A model generated the notes under the pieces. That model was given only the letters and a program-made list of their open reading frames with translations. It was not told the DNA's origin and searched no databases. A stretch of DNA of 21,376 bases from UBA1435 sp041663285 (lineage in GTDB: Bacteria > Patescibacteriota > Microgenomatia > UBA12405), in the NCBI GenBank assembly GCA_041663285.1, contig JBAZSP010000020.1:1-21376 (forward strand), written 5' to 3'. The translations under genes were made by a program, and so were the position numbers. Within the stretch, counting starts at the first letter, position 1, and each line of letters opens with the position of its first letter. Below are positions 7,292-13,762 of this stretch, piece by piece.

Positions 7292-9057
7292 GAGACGCGG
7301 AAGGTGTAGCGGAAATGGCCGGTGGCAGGATCGGGATAAATATCGGTGATGGCCATTTGCCAAAAGATGGCGGTAGGGATAAGCGGCTGATATTTTTTTA
7401 TGAGCTCAATCGGATCTTCACGACTTGGTAAGGTCAAATTGGCATCGAGGGTGATGATCTGGGAAGTTAATTCATTGGCCGGATTGGCGGCGGCGGAAAT
7501 CGGCTGTGCGGCCAGAGCTTGGGGATTCATGGATTTGACTAAATCATCCAAATTTATTTCAAAAAAATTAGTGGTAGGGGTACCTAGCCCAAGATCAGAT
7601 AAATCAGAGCTTAGCCGGGAGGCGGAATGATGATAAGCGCCTAAGGAATAATTTTCGAAAAATTGGTCACCTTTACGGAAATAAACTTTGCCGATTTCAA
7701 AGAATTGGGGCTGGGGTAGCTTGAAACGCTGGTAATGATCAAGCTGGGCTGAAAGGGATTGGATAAGGCTTTGGCGGAGAACCGGATATTCGGAATTAAT
7801 GCTGTTTTGGGCATAAATGGCAGTACCCGGATCTTGGGGCTCCTGAACTAAGGGCCAGGAACGGACTTCGTCGTAACCAAGGCTTACCAAATCATCTTTG
7901 ATCTTTTCGATTAAGCGGAGAACGGGCGGGGTGATGTCGGGCAGAGGGGCGGAGCTGATGGGCTGATCCAGCGGAATTCGGGAATAGCCAAAGAAACGGA
8001 TAACCTCTTCAATAAGATCTTCTTCGATGGTAAGATCGGGGCGAAGAGAGGGCGGAGTAACTGACATGGGTGATTCCGGATCGGAATTGGCCGGTAAGGA
8101 GCAGCCCAAGGCTTGGAGGGTGGAATAGGCGAAATCGGCCGGGATAGAAATGCCGGAAAAAAGGGAGGGACGGTGAGGATCGAAGGGTATGGCGGGAAGG
8201 GAAATTGGCGCGGGGTAATAATCAAAAAGAGAGCTGGTAACTTTACCGTGACAATTTTCGACAATTAGGGAAACCAGATGGTTTAGGGCTAGAGGTAGAA
8301 GCTGGGGATCGAGATCTTTGTCCAGACGAATAGCGGCTTCGGTGACGGTTTTTAGCTCCCGATAGTCAGTTCGGACTTTTACCCGGTCGTAGACAGCCAT
8401 TTCGATTATGGCTTCGGTGGTGGTAGTATCGATGGCGCAGGATTGGCCGCCTAAGAAGCTCAAAGAAAGGGCGGCGGTCGGATTGTTGACCATGAGGACA
8501 CCCGGGCGGAGCTTGAGAGTGGTGCCGTCGAGGGTGGTAAATTGGCTAAACTGATGATTTAGCTCCCAAATAAGACGGTCGCCTGATTTGGCGGTATCGA
8601 AGGCATGATTGGGGATGCTATAAAGAAACATGATGTAATTGGTTAAATCTACCAGAGTGTTGACGGAGTTGACCTGGTGGTGCTTTAGAAAGCTTTGAAG
8701 CCAGGGCGGGGAGGATTGGCTTTGAAGGCCGGACAGCCGGACGGCCTGAATTCTTTTGACGTGAGAAGTGGCAGTAACAGTGATGGGAAGCTGGGGGCCG
8801 GAAGCAGGATAGACGATGGCGGGCTGGGGCAAGGCAATGGGAAGGTGGTAGAGAACCGAAAGGTCGCGGGCGAGGCCGTAGTAGCCCAGGCAGTCACCCC
8901 GATTTTGACGGATTTCGAGATCAAAAACAGTTTCGGAATCAATGATCTGGACACTGCTGACAAAATGACCAATAGCGGTTAAGTCGTCACGAAGCTTTTT
9001 GGTGTCAGTAGTAAGGCCGGGAAGGAGCTGCTGAAGGACCGAATATATAAGTTTCAT
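7222..9057 (-). CDS. pheT: Phenylalanine-tRNA ligase beta subunit (reduced form)
   Basis: With PheS it forms the (alpha-beta)2 phenylalanyl-tRNA synthetase; the beta subunit also hydrolyses mischarged Tyr-tRNA(Phe). At 611 residues it is much shorter than the usual ~800. Residues 1-40 are the first part of domain B1 and run straight into FDLEIRQNRGDCLGY (45-59), the second part of B1. The ~110-residue EMAP-like tRNA-binding domain normally inserted here is absent. The B3/B4 editing region (NSVNTLVDLTNYIMF), B5 (PPSLRPDLTIEEDLIEEVIRFFGY) and a catalytic-like core are present. The C-terminal FDX-ACB anticodon-binding domain is recognisable (ITDIYPD... YTFRVSYF) but ends about a dozen residues early at AFGLTPR. 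The start is 6 nt after the pheS stop. Confidence 0.93.
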   Translation of the reverse strand: MKLIYSVLQQLLPGLTTDTKKLRDDLTAIGHFVSSVQIIDSETVFDLEIRQNRGDCLGYYGLARDLSVLYHLPIALPQPAIVYPASGPQLPITVTATSHVKRIQAVRLSGLQSQSSPPWLQSFLKHHQVNSVNTLVDLTNYIMFLYSIPNHAFDTAKSGDRLIWELNHQFSQFTTLDGTTLKLRPGVLMVNNPTAALSLSFLGGQSCAIDTTTTEAIIEMAVYDRVKVRTDYRELKTVTEAAIRLDKDLDPQLLPLALNHLVSLIVENCHGKVTSSLFDYYPAPISLPAIPFDPHRPSLFSGISIPADFAYSTLQALGCSLPANSDPESPMSVTPPSLRPDLTIEEDLIEEVIRFFGYSRIPLDQPISSAPLPDITPPVLRLIEKIKDDLVSLGYDEVRSWPLVQEPQDPGTAIYAQNSINSEYPVLRQSLIQSLSAQLDHYQRFKLPQPQFFEIGKVYFRKGDQFFENYSLGAYHHSASRLSSDLSDLGLGTPTTNFFEINLDDLVKSMNPQALAAQPISAAANPANELTSQIITLDANLTLPSREDPIELIKKYQPLIPTAIFWQMAITDIYPDPATGHFRYTFRVSYFNCDDKTAKKIHLSAFGLTPR

Positions 9058-9063
9058 TTTTGG

Positions 9064-10077
9064 TTAAAAATTTGGCTTGTAAGCTAGATTGCCACCCAGG
9101 AGGGTGCGGATATCTTTAATATTAAATTGGGCCATTACCCAGCGGTCAAGCCCCAAGCCGAAGGCAAAACCCCGCCAGACAGTGGGGTCGATACCGGCCA
9201 TTTTGAGGACATTGGGATGGATGATGCCGGCACCGCCCATTTCGATCCAGCCGGCGCCTTTGCAGACCTGACAGCCCTGGCCGTGGCAGCTGAAACAGTT
9301 TAGATCCAGCCCCAGACCGGGCTCGACTTCGGGATAATATTTGCAACGATAACGAACCAAAACGTCGGGGCCGTAAAGGTCGTGGAAGAGAAGATTAAAA
9401 ACACCAATTAAGTCCTTGAGGGAGACTGATTTGTCGACGGCGACACCCTGGTATTGATGAAAGATAAAATGGTTGGAGTGAGTGACCTTTTCGTTGCGGT
9501 AAACACGGCCGGGGAAAGCGGCCTTGAAGGGGGGCTTTTCTTGGGCTAAAAGCCGGGCTTCGATAGAGGAGGTTTGGGTGCGAAGAAGAACTTCGGGCTC
9601 TTTTAGATAAATACTATCCTGCATGTCGCGGGCGGGATGATCTGACGGGACGTTGAGACGACGGAAGCAGAATTCGTCGGTTTCGATTTCGGGGCCGTCG
9701 TAAATTGAGAAGCCTAATTTGTTAAAAAGGGCGTTGATGCGGCGTTCGGTTTGGGTGATGGGGTGGAGGTGGCCTATTTTGGGTAAACCAAAAATTGAAT
9801 TTTCAGAATCGAATTTTTCAATTTTCTGTTTTTGTGGTTCAAGGTTGTTTGCTTGGGCATTAATTAATTCTTCTAAAAGTAACTTTAATAAATTGAGATC
9901 AGCACCGTACTGTTTGCGCTGATCGGATGGAACATTTTTGATATCAGAAAAAAGGCGGTTAATAAGGCCGTTTCGGCCTAATAAGGCGACACGGATTTTT
10001 TCCAGCTCAACAGGGGTGGAAGCCTGGCTGATTCTGGCTTGGTAGTCCTGCTGTATTTGGTCTAATTTTGGATTCAT
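9064..10077 (-). CDS. pheS: Phenylalanine-tRNA ligase alpha subunit
   Basis: The catalytic subunit of phenylalanyl-tRNA synthetase, 337 residues, a normal length. An N-terminal coiled-coil arm (about 1-90) precedes the class II core. Motif 2 is GRVYRNE (190-196) and motif 3 is GFAFGLGLDRW (303-313). The LNCFSCHGQGCQVC segment holds four Cys at 261, 264, 269 and 272 and is typical of many bacterial PheS proteins. ATG start at 10077. Transcription must pass the terminator at 10186-10210, so the gene appears to be controlled by the Phe-rich leader peptide upstream. It is translated together with pheT (6-nt gap). Confidence 0.97.
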   Translation of the reverse strand: MNPKLDQIQQDYQARISQASTPVELEKIRVALLGRNGLINRLFSDIKNVPSDQRKQYGADLNLLKLLLEELINAQANNLEPQKQKIEKFDSENSIFGLPKIGHLHPITQTERRINALFNKLGFSIYDGPEIETDEFCFRRLNVPSDHPARDMQDSIYLKEPEVLLRTQTSSIEARLLAQEKPPFKAAFPGRVYRNEKVTHSNHFIFHQYQGVAVDKSVSLKDLIGVFNLLFHDLYGPDVLVRYRCKYYPEVEPGLGLDLNCFSCHGQGCQVCKGAGWIEMGGAGIIHPNVLKMAGIDPTVWRGFAFGLGLDRWVMAQFNIKDIRTLLGGNLAYKPNF

Positions 10078-10090
10078 TGATTTTTATTCA

Positions 10091-10128
10091 TCCGCCTTCG
10101 CCCTTCGACAAGCTCAGGGCTTCGGCGA
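10091..10128. repeat. Palindromic CPR-type repeat (CCCTTCGACAAGCTCAGGG)
   Basis: Nested inverted arms (CGCC/GGCG and CCCT/AGGG) flank the sequence TTCGACAAGCTC. To my recollection the core CCCTTCGACAAGCTCAGGG recurs in many candidate-phyla genomes; this needs checking. It lies 14 nt upstream of the pheS start in the 5' region of the pheST message, between the large hairpin and the ATG. Confidence 0.5.
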
Positions 10129-10132
10129 GATT

Positions 10133-10184
10133 GTATCTTTAGGCAAAATTTGGCGTTACACTTCAAATTTTAACCTAAAGATAC
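10133..10184. repeat. 52-bp long hairpin in pheST leader
   Basis: GTATCTTTAGG (10133-10143) is perfectly complementary to CCTAAAGATAC (10174-10184). Inside, AAAATTTG (10145-10152) pairs with CAAATTTT (10164-10171), leaving an 11-nt loop. The result is a 19-bp hairpin with a 1x2 internal loop. It begins directly after the U-run of the pheST terminator in the direction of transcription. It could be an RNA-processing or stability element on read-through mRNA, or a small mobile palindrome. Confidence 0.6.
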
Positions 10185-10185
10185 T

Positions 10186-10210
10186 AAAAAAAGCTCCCGT
10201 TGGGGAGCTT
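10186..10210 (-). terminator. Attenuator terminator between rplT and pheS
   Basis: On the minus strand AAGCTCCC, loop CAAC and GGGAGCTT form an 8-bp stem that continues into a run of seven T. Its ascending arm, CTCCCC (10207-10202), is also complementary to GGGGAG at 10229-10224, just after the leader-peptide stop codon. This gives mutually exclusive terminator and antiterminator structures. It ends the thrS-infC-rpmI-rplT transcript when Phe-tRNA is plentiful, by inference from the known pheST mechanism. Confidence 0.85.
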
Positions 10211-10233
10211 AAGGCACAGGCTACTCCCCTCTT

Positions 10234-10275
10234 TTAGTAGGTAAAGAAAAAGAAGAAAGTAGTTGAGGTTGACAT
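10234..10275 (-). CDS. Phe-rich leader peptide of pheST (attenuation)
   Basis: The 13-codon ORF MSTSTTFFFFFTY starts 7 nt after the rplT stop. It has five consecutive Phe codons (TTC TTC TTT TTC TTT) two codons before Tyr and the TAA. AAGA separates the stop from GGGGAG, which would be covered by a ribosome resting at the stop codon. If ribosomes instead stall on the Phe codons, GGGGAG is free to pair with CTCCCC of the terminator arm and allow read-through into pheS. Enterobacterial pheM (which also has a Phe run) works this way. The peptide itself is probably without further function. It is too short for ordinary gene finders. Resemblance to pheM is architectural, not sequence homology. Confidence 0.85.
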   Translation of the reverse strand: MSTSTTFFFFFTY

Positions 10276-10282
10276 GTTGGAT

Positions 10283-10624
10283 TTATTTTACCGAATCGAC
10301 GATGGATTTGAAAGCAGTGGGATCGGAAATGGCGATTTCGGAAAGCATTTTGCGGTTAAGATCAATTTTTTTCGTTTTAAGTTGGTTAACAAAGATAGAA
10401 TAACGAATATTGAAAGGCTTAAGGGCGGCGTTTAGCCGGACTATCCAAAGCTTACGAAAATCACGACGGCGGATCCGGCGGCCATTGTAGGCATACTGAC
10501 CGGCATGCATAACGGCTTCATGGGCGACTTTGAACCTTTTGTGGCGGGTCATCCAAAAACCTTTGGCGGCCTTGAGTACTTTTTTGTGTCCGGCCCGGCG
10601 GACTGTTCCTGTTTTAACTCGCAT
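10283..10624 (-). CDS. rplT: 50S ribosomal protein L20
   Basis: Binds 23S rRNA early in large-subunit assembly. 113 residues, of normal length. The basic N-terminal extension MRVKTGTVRRAGHKKVLKAA and the segment AYNGRRIRRRDFRKLWIVRLNAA are diagnostic. It is third in infC-rpmI-rplT, separated from rpmI by 152 bp. L20 represses this operon in other bacteria by binding its own mRNA; the AT-rich inverted-repeat spacer upstream could contain such a site, which I infer only from position. The stop is 7 nt from the Phe leader ORF. Confidence 0.97.
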   Translation of the reverse strand: MRVKTGTVRRAGHKKVLKAAKGFWMTRHKRFKVAHEAVMHAGQYAYNGRRIRRRDFRKLWIVRLNAALKPFNIRYSIFVNQLKTKKIDLNRKMLSEIAISDPTAFKSIVDSVK

Positions 10625-10628
10625 ATTT

Positions 10629-10765
10629 TAGAAATTCCAATTTCCAAGAAAACAAGTTCCAAATAATTTTCAATTTTTCAATTATCAAAAACCAAAGAGT
10701 TTAATTTGAAAAATTATTAATTGGTTATTGTTTGGATGTTGGATTTTGGTTATTGGTGATTAAAT
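10629..10765. repeat. AT-rich inverted-repeat spacer between rpmI and rplT
   Basis: The spacer consists of permuted CCAAT/ATTGG and AATTTTTCAA/TTGAAAAATT words. On the minus strand the first half is rich in CCAA words and the second half in their complement TTGG. The two halves can fold into a long imperfect hairpin around the GGTTTTTGATAA centre. No ORF of note lies within it. It resembles low-complexity spacers of other CPR genomes (my recollection). Confidence 0.4.
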
Positions 10766-10776
10766 TATAAACGCCA

Positions 10777-10983
10777 TTAGGCTTTGCCTAAAAGTTTTTT
10801 AACCTTGATGGCAAAACGGCCTAAGACTGCCTTTTTGCCCCGGAGCCGGCGAAGCTGCTTTTGGCTTTTGTGACTTCGCAAATGGTTAAGAAAAGAAGAT
10901 TTTCTTAAAACCTTACCATTTCTGGTTACTTCGAAACGGCTGCTGACCGATTTGAGTATTTTAAATTTTGGCTTGTTTTTCAT
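10777..10983 (-). CDS. rpmI: 50S ribosomal protein L35
   Basis: 68 residues, basic, with the L35 pattern: KPKFKILKSVSSRFEVTRNGKVLR, then SSFLNHLRSHKSQKQLRRLRG, a variant of the usual KKSHLLTKKSxKRKRxLR. It lies 2 nt after the infC stop and ahead of rplT, the conserved infC-rpmI-rplT order. ATG at 10983. The protein is part of the large ribosomal subunit. Confidence 0.93.
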   Translation of the reverse strand: MKNKPKFKILKSVSSRFEVTRNGKVLRKSSFLNHLRSHKSQKQLRRLRGKKAVLGRFAIKVKKLLGKA

Positions 10984-10985
10984 GG

Positions 10986-11531
10986 TTATGCGCTTACCTT
11001 TTTCTTAACCGGGGTTAAGGTTAAAAATAACCTTTTGCCAATTAATTTTGCCTCACCCTCGGGTATGGCTAATTCAGCAAGATCGTTTTTAAATTTGTCG
11101 ATGAGATTATACCCGAATTCCTTGCGGGTAATTTGACGACCTTGGAATTTTATACTTAATTTGACTTTATTTCCAGTGGCCAAAAATTTTTGGGTTTTTT
11201 TAAGCCGGGTGTCGTAGTCGCTCTGGCCTATAAAAGGCGTCATTTGGATTTCTTTTAACTCACCGCCTTTGGTACCTTTCTTTTCGGCTTTAAGCTTTTT
11301 GGCTTCCTGATAACGGAATTTAGCAAAATCTATCAACTTAACCACCGGAGGGACTGCTTTGGGGGCAATTTCGACTAAATCTAGGCCAGTGATCTGGGAT
11401 TTGAGCCGGGCTTCGGCTATCGGCATAACCCCAATTTGTTTGCCAGCTTCGTCGAGGAGCCGGATAGTGACGGCATTGATATAGTGATTTATCCTATAAA
11501 ACTTACCGCTGTTTTGTCTGAAACTTGTCAT
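10986..11531 (-). CDS. infC: Translation initiation factor IF-3
   Basis: IF-3 binds the 30S subunit and checks start-codon/initiator-tRNA pairing. 181 residues with the N-domain (YRINHYINAVTIRLLDEAGKQIGVM, about 12-36), a Lys-rich linker, and the C-domain (LKEIQMTPFIGQSDYDTRLKKTQKFLATGNKVKLSIKFQGRQ). The start is an ordinary ATG at 11531, 7 nt after thrS. The AUU start used for autoregulation in E. coli is not seen here. First gene of infC-rpmI-rplT. Confidence 0.96.
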   Translation of the reverse strand: MTSFRQNSGKFYRINHYINAVTIRLLDEAGKQIGVMPIAEARLKSQITGLDLVEIAPKAVPPVVKLIDFAKFRYQEAKKLKAEKKGTKGGELKEIQMTPFIGQSDYDTRLKKTQKFLATGNKVKLSIKFQGRQITRKEFGYNLIDKFKNDLAELAIPEGEAKLIGKRLFLTLTPVKKKVSA

Positions 11532-11538
11532 TTATGGG

Positions 11539-13308
11539 TTATTTTATCAGATGGAGGGATTTGGTGCTGATTTGGCCTTGAATTTGGCTAATAAAGTCGG
11601 CTACAGTCATGACACCTAAATCCTGACCGTCACGCTGGCGGACAGAGACCGAATTGGCCTCAAGCTCCCGATTGCCGATAATGGCCATGTAGGGAATTTT
11701 TTGGGAAGTGGCTTCCCGGATTTTGGCTTGCATGGTGGCCGACCGATTGTCCAGATCGGCCCTAATACCAGCATCTTTAAGAGTTTGGGCTAAAGTAACA
11801 CAAAAATCATTTTGCTTGTCGGTTATCGGAATGATCTGGACCTGGACGGGAGCTATCCAAAGGGGGAAGGCACCGGCGAATTGCTCAATTAAAATACCCA
11901 TAAAACGCTCAAGGGAACCGTAGATAACCCGGTGGATAACTACCGGTGTTTTTTCGCTGCCATCGGAGTCGGTGTATTTTAACTCAAAATTACGGGGAAG
12001 CTGAAAATCCAATTGGATAGTACCGGTTTGCCACTGACGGCCAAGGCAATCGTCCATTAAAATGTCCAACTTTGGCCCATAAAAGGCACCTTCGCCTTTA
12101 CCAATAAAGTAGTCGAATTTGTTATCGATAAGGATTTGCTCCAACTCCTTTTCGGCCCTATCCCAGGTTGGGATGTCTCCCATAAAATCATCAGGCCGGG
12201 TGCCTAGGCGAATTTTGAATTTGATATCGAAGATAGAATAGAATAATTTGGCGATATCAAGGATATTTCGGTATTCTTCGGCTATTTGATCTTCGGTGAC
12301 AAAAATATGAGCGTCATCCTGGCTGAACTTTTGAACCCGGAGCAAGCCACCTAACTCGCCCGATTTTTCATGCCGATGAAGAGTGTCGCAATCTGAAAGC
12401 CGGAGCGGTAATTCGCGATAGCTGTGTTTGGTTTTTGAATAGATCGTCATGGCGTTGGGGCAATTCATGGGTTTGAGGCAATACACGCCGTCTTCTTTCA
12501 TATCGGCAATAAACATGTTTTCTTTGTAGTGATCCCAATGGCCTGAGGTAACGTAAAGGGATTTTTTATTTAATAGCGGAGTAATCGTTTCGAAATAGCC
12601 GCGCTTAACATGCTCCTGACGCCAAAAATTCAATAACTCGTTGATCATAATAGTGCCTTTGGGTAGCCAATAGGGCATGCCGGGGGCAGTTTCATCAAGG
12701 AAAAACAAACCAAGTTGAGGGCCAAGTTTACGGTGATCCCGTTTTTTGGCTTCTTCGATATTCTTTAAATAATTGTCCAACTCCTTCTGTGACGGGAAAG
12801 CGGTGCCGTAAATACGGGTAAGCATTTTATTTTTTTCGGAGCCATGCCAATAAGCCCCGGCGACGGATAAAAGCTTGAATGCCTTGACTTCGCCGGTAGA
12901 TGCGACATGGGGGCCACGGCAAAAGTCTGCCATAGAATTGGGCTTTCCTGCTTCTCCTGTCCAGTAGACGCTGAACTTTTGATCCTTTTTAACGATTTCA
13001 TCGATCCATTCCTGTTTGTAGGGGTTGCCGGCAAACAGTTTGCGGGCTTCAGATTCGGAAACAAAAAACTGGGTTATGGGGAGGTCGAGACTGATTAGCT
13101 CTTGCATTCTTTTTTCAATCTTGGGGAAATCGGATTCGCTAATAACAGCGCCATTGGGATCGAAATCGTTGTAAAAACCATCGTCGGTAGCCGGACCCAT
13201 GGCCAGATGGACTTGAGGCCAAAGTTCTTTGATGGCTTGATGCAAAATATGCTCAGCGGAATGGCGAATTTTGTGCAGATCGTCGCTGCCGAAGTTTTTG
13301 GAAGACAT
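11539..13308 (-). CDS. thrS: Threonine-tRNA ligase (lacking TGS domain)
   Basis: Charges tRNA-Thr. 589 residues. The protein opens almost directly in the editing domain with HSAEH (16-20) and CRGPH (129-133), which hydrolyse Ser-tRNA(Thr). The ~60-residue N-terminal TGS domain of long ThrRS is missing. The class II core holds MNCPNAMTIY (zinc Cys282), LHRHEKSGELGGLLRVQKFSQDDAH (motif 2 and zinc His333) and a C-terminal motif 3. An anticodon-binding domain follows (PVQVQIIPITD... RQRDGQDLG). ATG at 13308. A candidate Thr-containing leader ORF with its own promoter lies upstream. First gene of the thrS-infC-rpmI-rplT-pheST series. Confidence 0.96.
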   Translation of the reverse strand: MSSKNFGSDDLHKIRHSAEHILHQAIKELWPQVHLAMGPATDDGFYNDFDPNGAVISESDFPKIEKRMQELISLDLPITQFFVSESEARKLFAGNPYKQEWIDEIVKKDQKFSVYWTGEAGKPNSMADFCRGPHVASTGEVKAFKLLSVAGAYWHGSEKNKMLTRIYGTAFPSQKELDNYLKNIEEAKKRDHRKLGPQLGLFFLDETAPGMPYWLPKGTIMINELLNFWRQEHVKRGYFETITPLLNKKSLYVTSGHWDHYKENMFIADMKEDGVYCLKPMNCPNAMTIYSKTKHSYRELPLRLSDCDTLHRHEKSGELGGLLRVQKFSQDDAHIFVTEDQIAEEYRNILDIAKLFYSIFDIKFKIRLGTRPDDFMGDIPTWDRAEKELEQILIDNKFDYFIGKGEGAFYGPKLDILMDDCLGRQWQTGTIQLDFQLPRNFELKYTDSDGSEKTPVVIHRVIYGSLERFMGILIEQFAGAFPLWIAPVQVQIIPITDKQNDFCVTLAQTLKDAGIRADLDNRSATMQAKIREATSQKIPYMAIIGNRELEANSVSVRQRDGQDLGVMTVADFISQIQGQISTKSLHLIK

Positions 13309-13366
13309 AATCTAAATTTTTGGAAAATTGGGAAAAAATAACCAAAGCATAGATGCCCGTTGAGAG

Positions 13367-13417
13367 CTAAAGATCCGCCCTAACGGGCGATGTAGTTAAC
13401 AGCCTTCGAGAAAACAT
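13367..13417 (-). CDS. Candidate thrS leader peptide (16 aa)
   Basis: MFSRRLLTTSPVRADL is read from an ATG 6 nt after an extended -10 box. Two adjacent Thr codons (ACT ACA) sit in the middle. Just downstream, CGCCC-GTTA-GGGCG and GCCCGTT...AACGGGC are mutually exclusive hairpins sharing one arm. A run of six T follows at 13339-13334. This could be a translated leader regulating thrS, but only two Thr codons are present and I find no convincing terminator stem next to the T-run. It may simply be a chance ORF at the transcript start. Confidence 0.35.
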   Translation of the reverse strand: MFSRRLLTTSPVRADL

Positions 13418-13423
13418 TAGTAT

Positions 13424-13432
13424 ATTTTAGCA
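13424..13432 (-). promoter_or_regulatory. Extended -10 promoter upstream of thrS
   Basis: TGCTAAAAT (minus strand, 13432-13424) matches TGnTAAAAT and is followed by ATACTA and then the ATG of the 16-codon leader ORF. It would start the long thrS-infC-rpmI-rplT(-pheST) transcript, with thrS 109 nt downstream of that ATG. Confidence 0.5.
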
Positions 13433-13445
13433 GAATATTTAAAAG

Positions 13446-13528
13446 TGAGTCTAAGAGGGCTTCCGCCAAAGGCGGATAAACTTCCCTCTGACCTGTCCGA
13501 CATAATGTCGGACCGCTCTAGCTACTTA
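13446..13528 (-). pseudogene. Degenerate tRNA-Val copy carrying two palindromes
   Basis: The 17-bp sequence GTGAGTCTAAGAGGGCT occurs at 13529-13545 (3' end of tRNA-Val) and again at 13445-13461. CCTCTGACCT recurs at 13485-13494, matching 13550-13559, and CGCTCTA follows in both. So this is a second, tandem copy of the tRNA-Val. Its anticodon stem-loop is replaced by GTCCGACATAATGTCGGAC (13495-13513). Its T-loop is enlarged by an insert with TCCGCCAAAGGCGGA (13462-13476). The D-arm is cut down to GCTAGAGC-like remains. It cannot act as a normal tRNA, though paired arms persist. Confidence 0.7.
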
Positions 13529-13529
13529 G

Positions 13530-13603
13530 TGAGTCTAAGAGGGCTCGAACCTCTGACCTCATCGATGTCAACGATGCGCTCTAACCAACTGAGCTATAGA
13601 CTC
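13530..13603 (-). tRNA. tRNA-Val (GAC)
   Basis: Cloverleaf on the minus strand: acceptor GAGTCTA/TAGACTC, D arm GCTC AGTTGGTTA GAGC, and anticodon stem CATCG/CGATG with loop TTGACAT (anticodon GAC). Variable AGGTC and T arm AGAGG TTCGAGC CCTCT follow. Discriminator A, CCA not encoded. 74 nt. Confidence 0.93.
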
Positions 13604-13608
13604 TAGTA

Positions 13609-13671
13609 AATTTTTAATTGTTCCGCCAGAGGCGGATCAGCCTGTGGCTGACAAACTCCAATTTTTAATTG
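13609..13671. repeat. Twin palindrome flanked by 12-bp direct repeats
   Basis: TCCGCCAGAGGCGGA (13622-13636) and TCAGCCTGTGGCTGA (13637-13651) are adjacent 6-3-6 palindromes. The 39-bp unit containing them is bracketed by AATTTTTAATTG at 13609-13620 and again at 13660-13671, like a target-site duplication. It sits just upstream of tRNA-Val. The first palindrome differs only in its loop from the one inserted in the degenerate tRNA. Confidence 0.55.
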
Positions 13672-13723
13672 AATATGATTAAAAGTAACAAGAAGATATT
13701 GGAACCTGAATAGCGAGATTATA

Positions 13724-13755
13724 CAAAAAAAGCCACCAAAACTTAAGTAGCAGCT
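13724..13755 (-). terminator. Terminator after the 14476-13763 small genes
   Basis: On the minus strand AGCTGCTA, a 9-nt loop and TGGTGGCT form an 8-bp stem (three G-U pairs) followed by seven T. It starts 8 nt after the stop codon at 13763, which supports transcription of the upstream small genes as a unit. Confidence 0.6.
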
Positions 13756-13762
13756 GTGAAGG

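Noticed and set aside
10078..10282. CRISPR or phage-type repeat array between rplT and pheS
   Set aside because: The repeats are single inverted structures (attenuator, hairpin, palindrome), not direct repeats with spacers. No CRISPR array is visible anywhere in the window.
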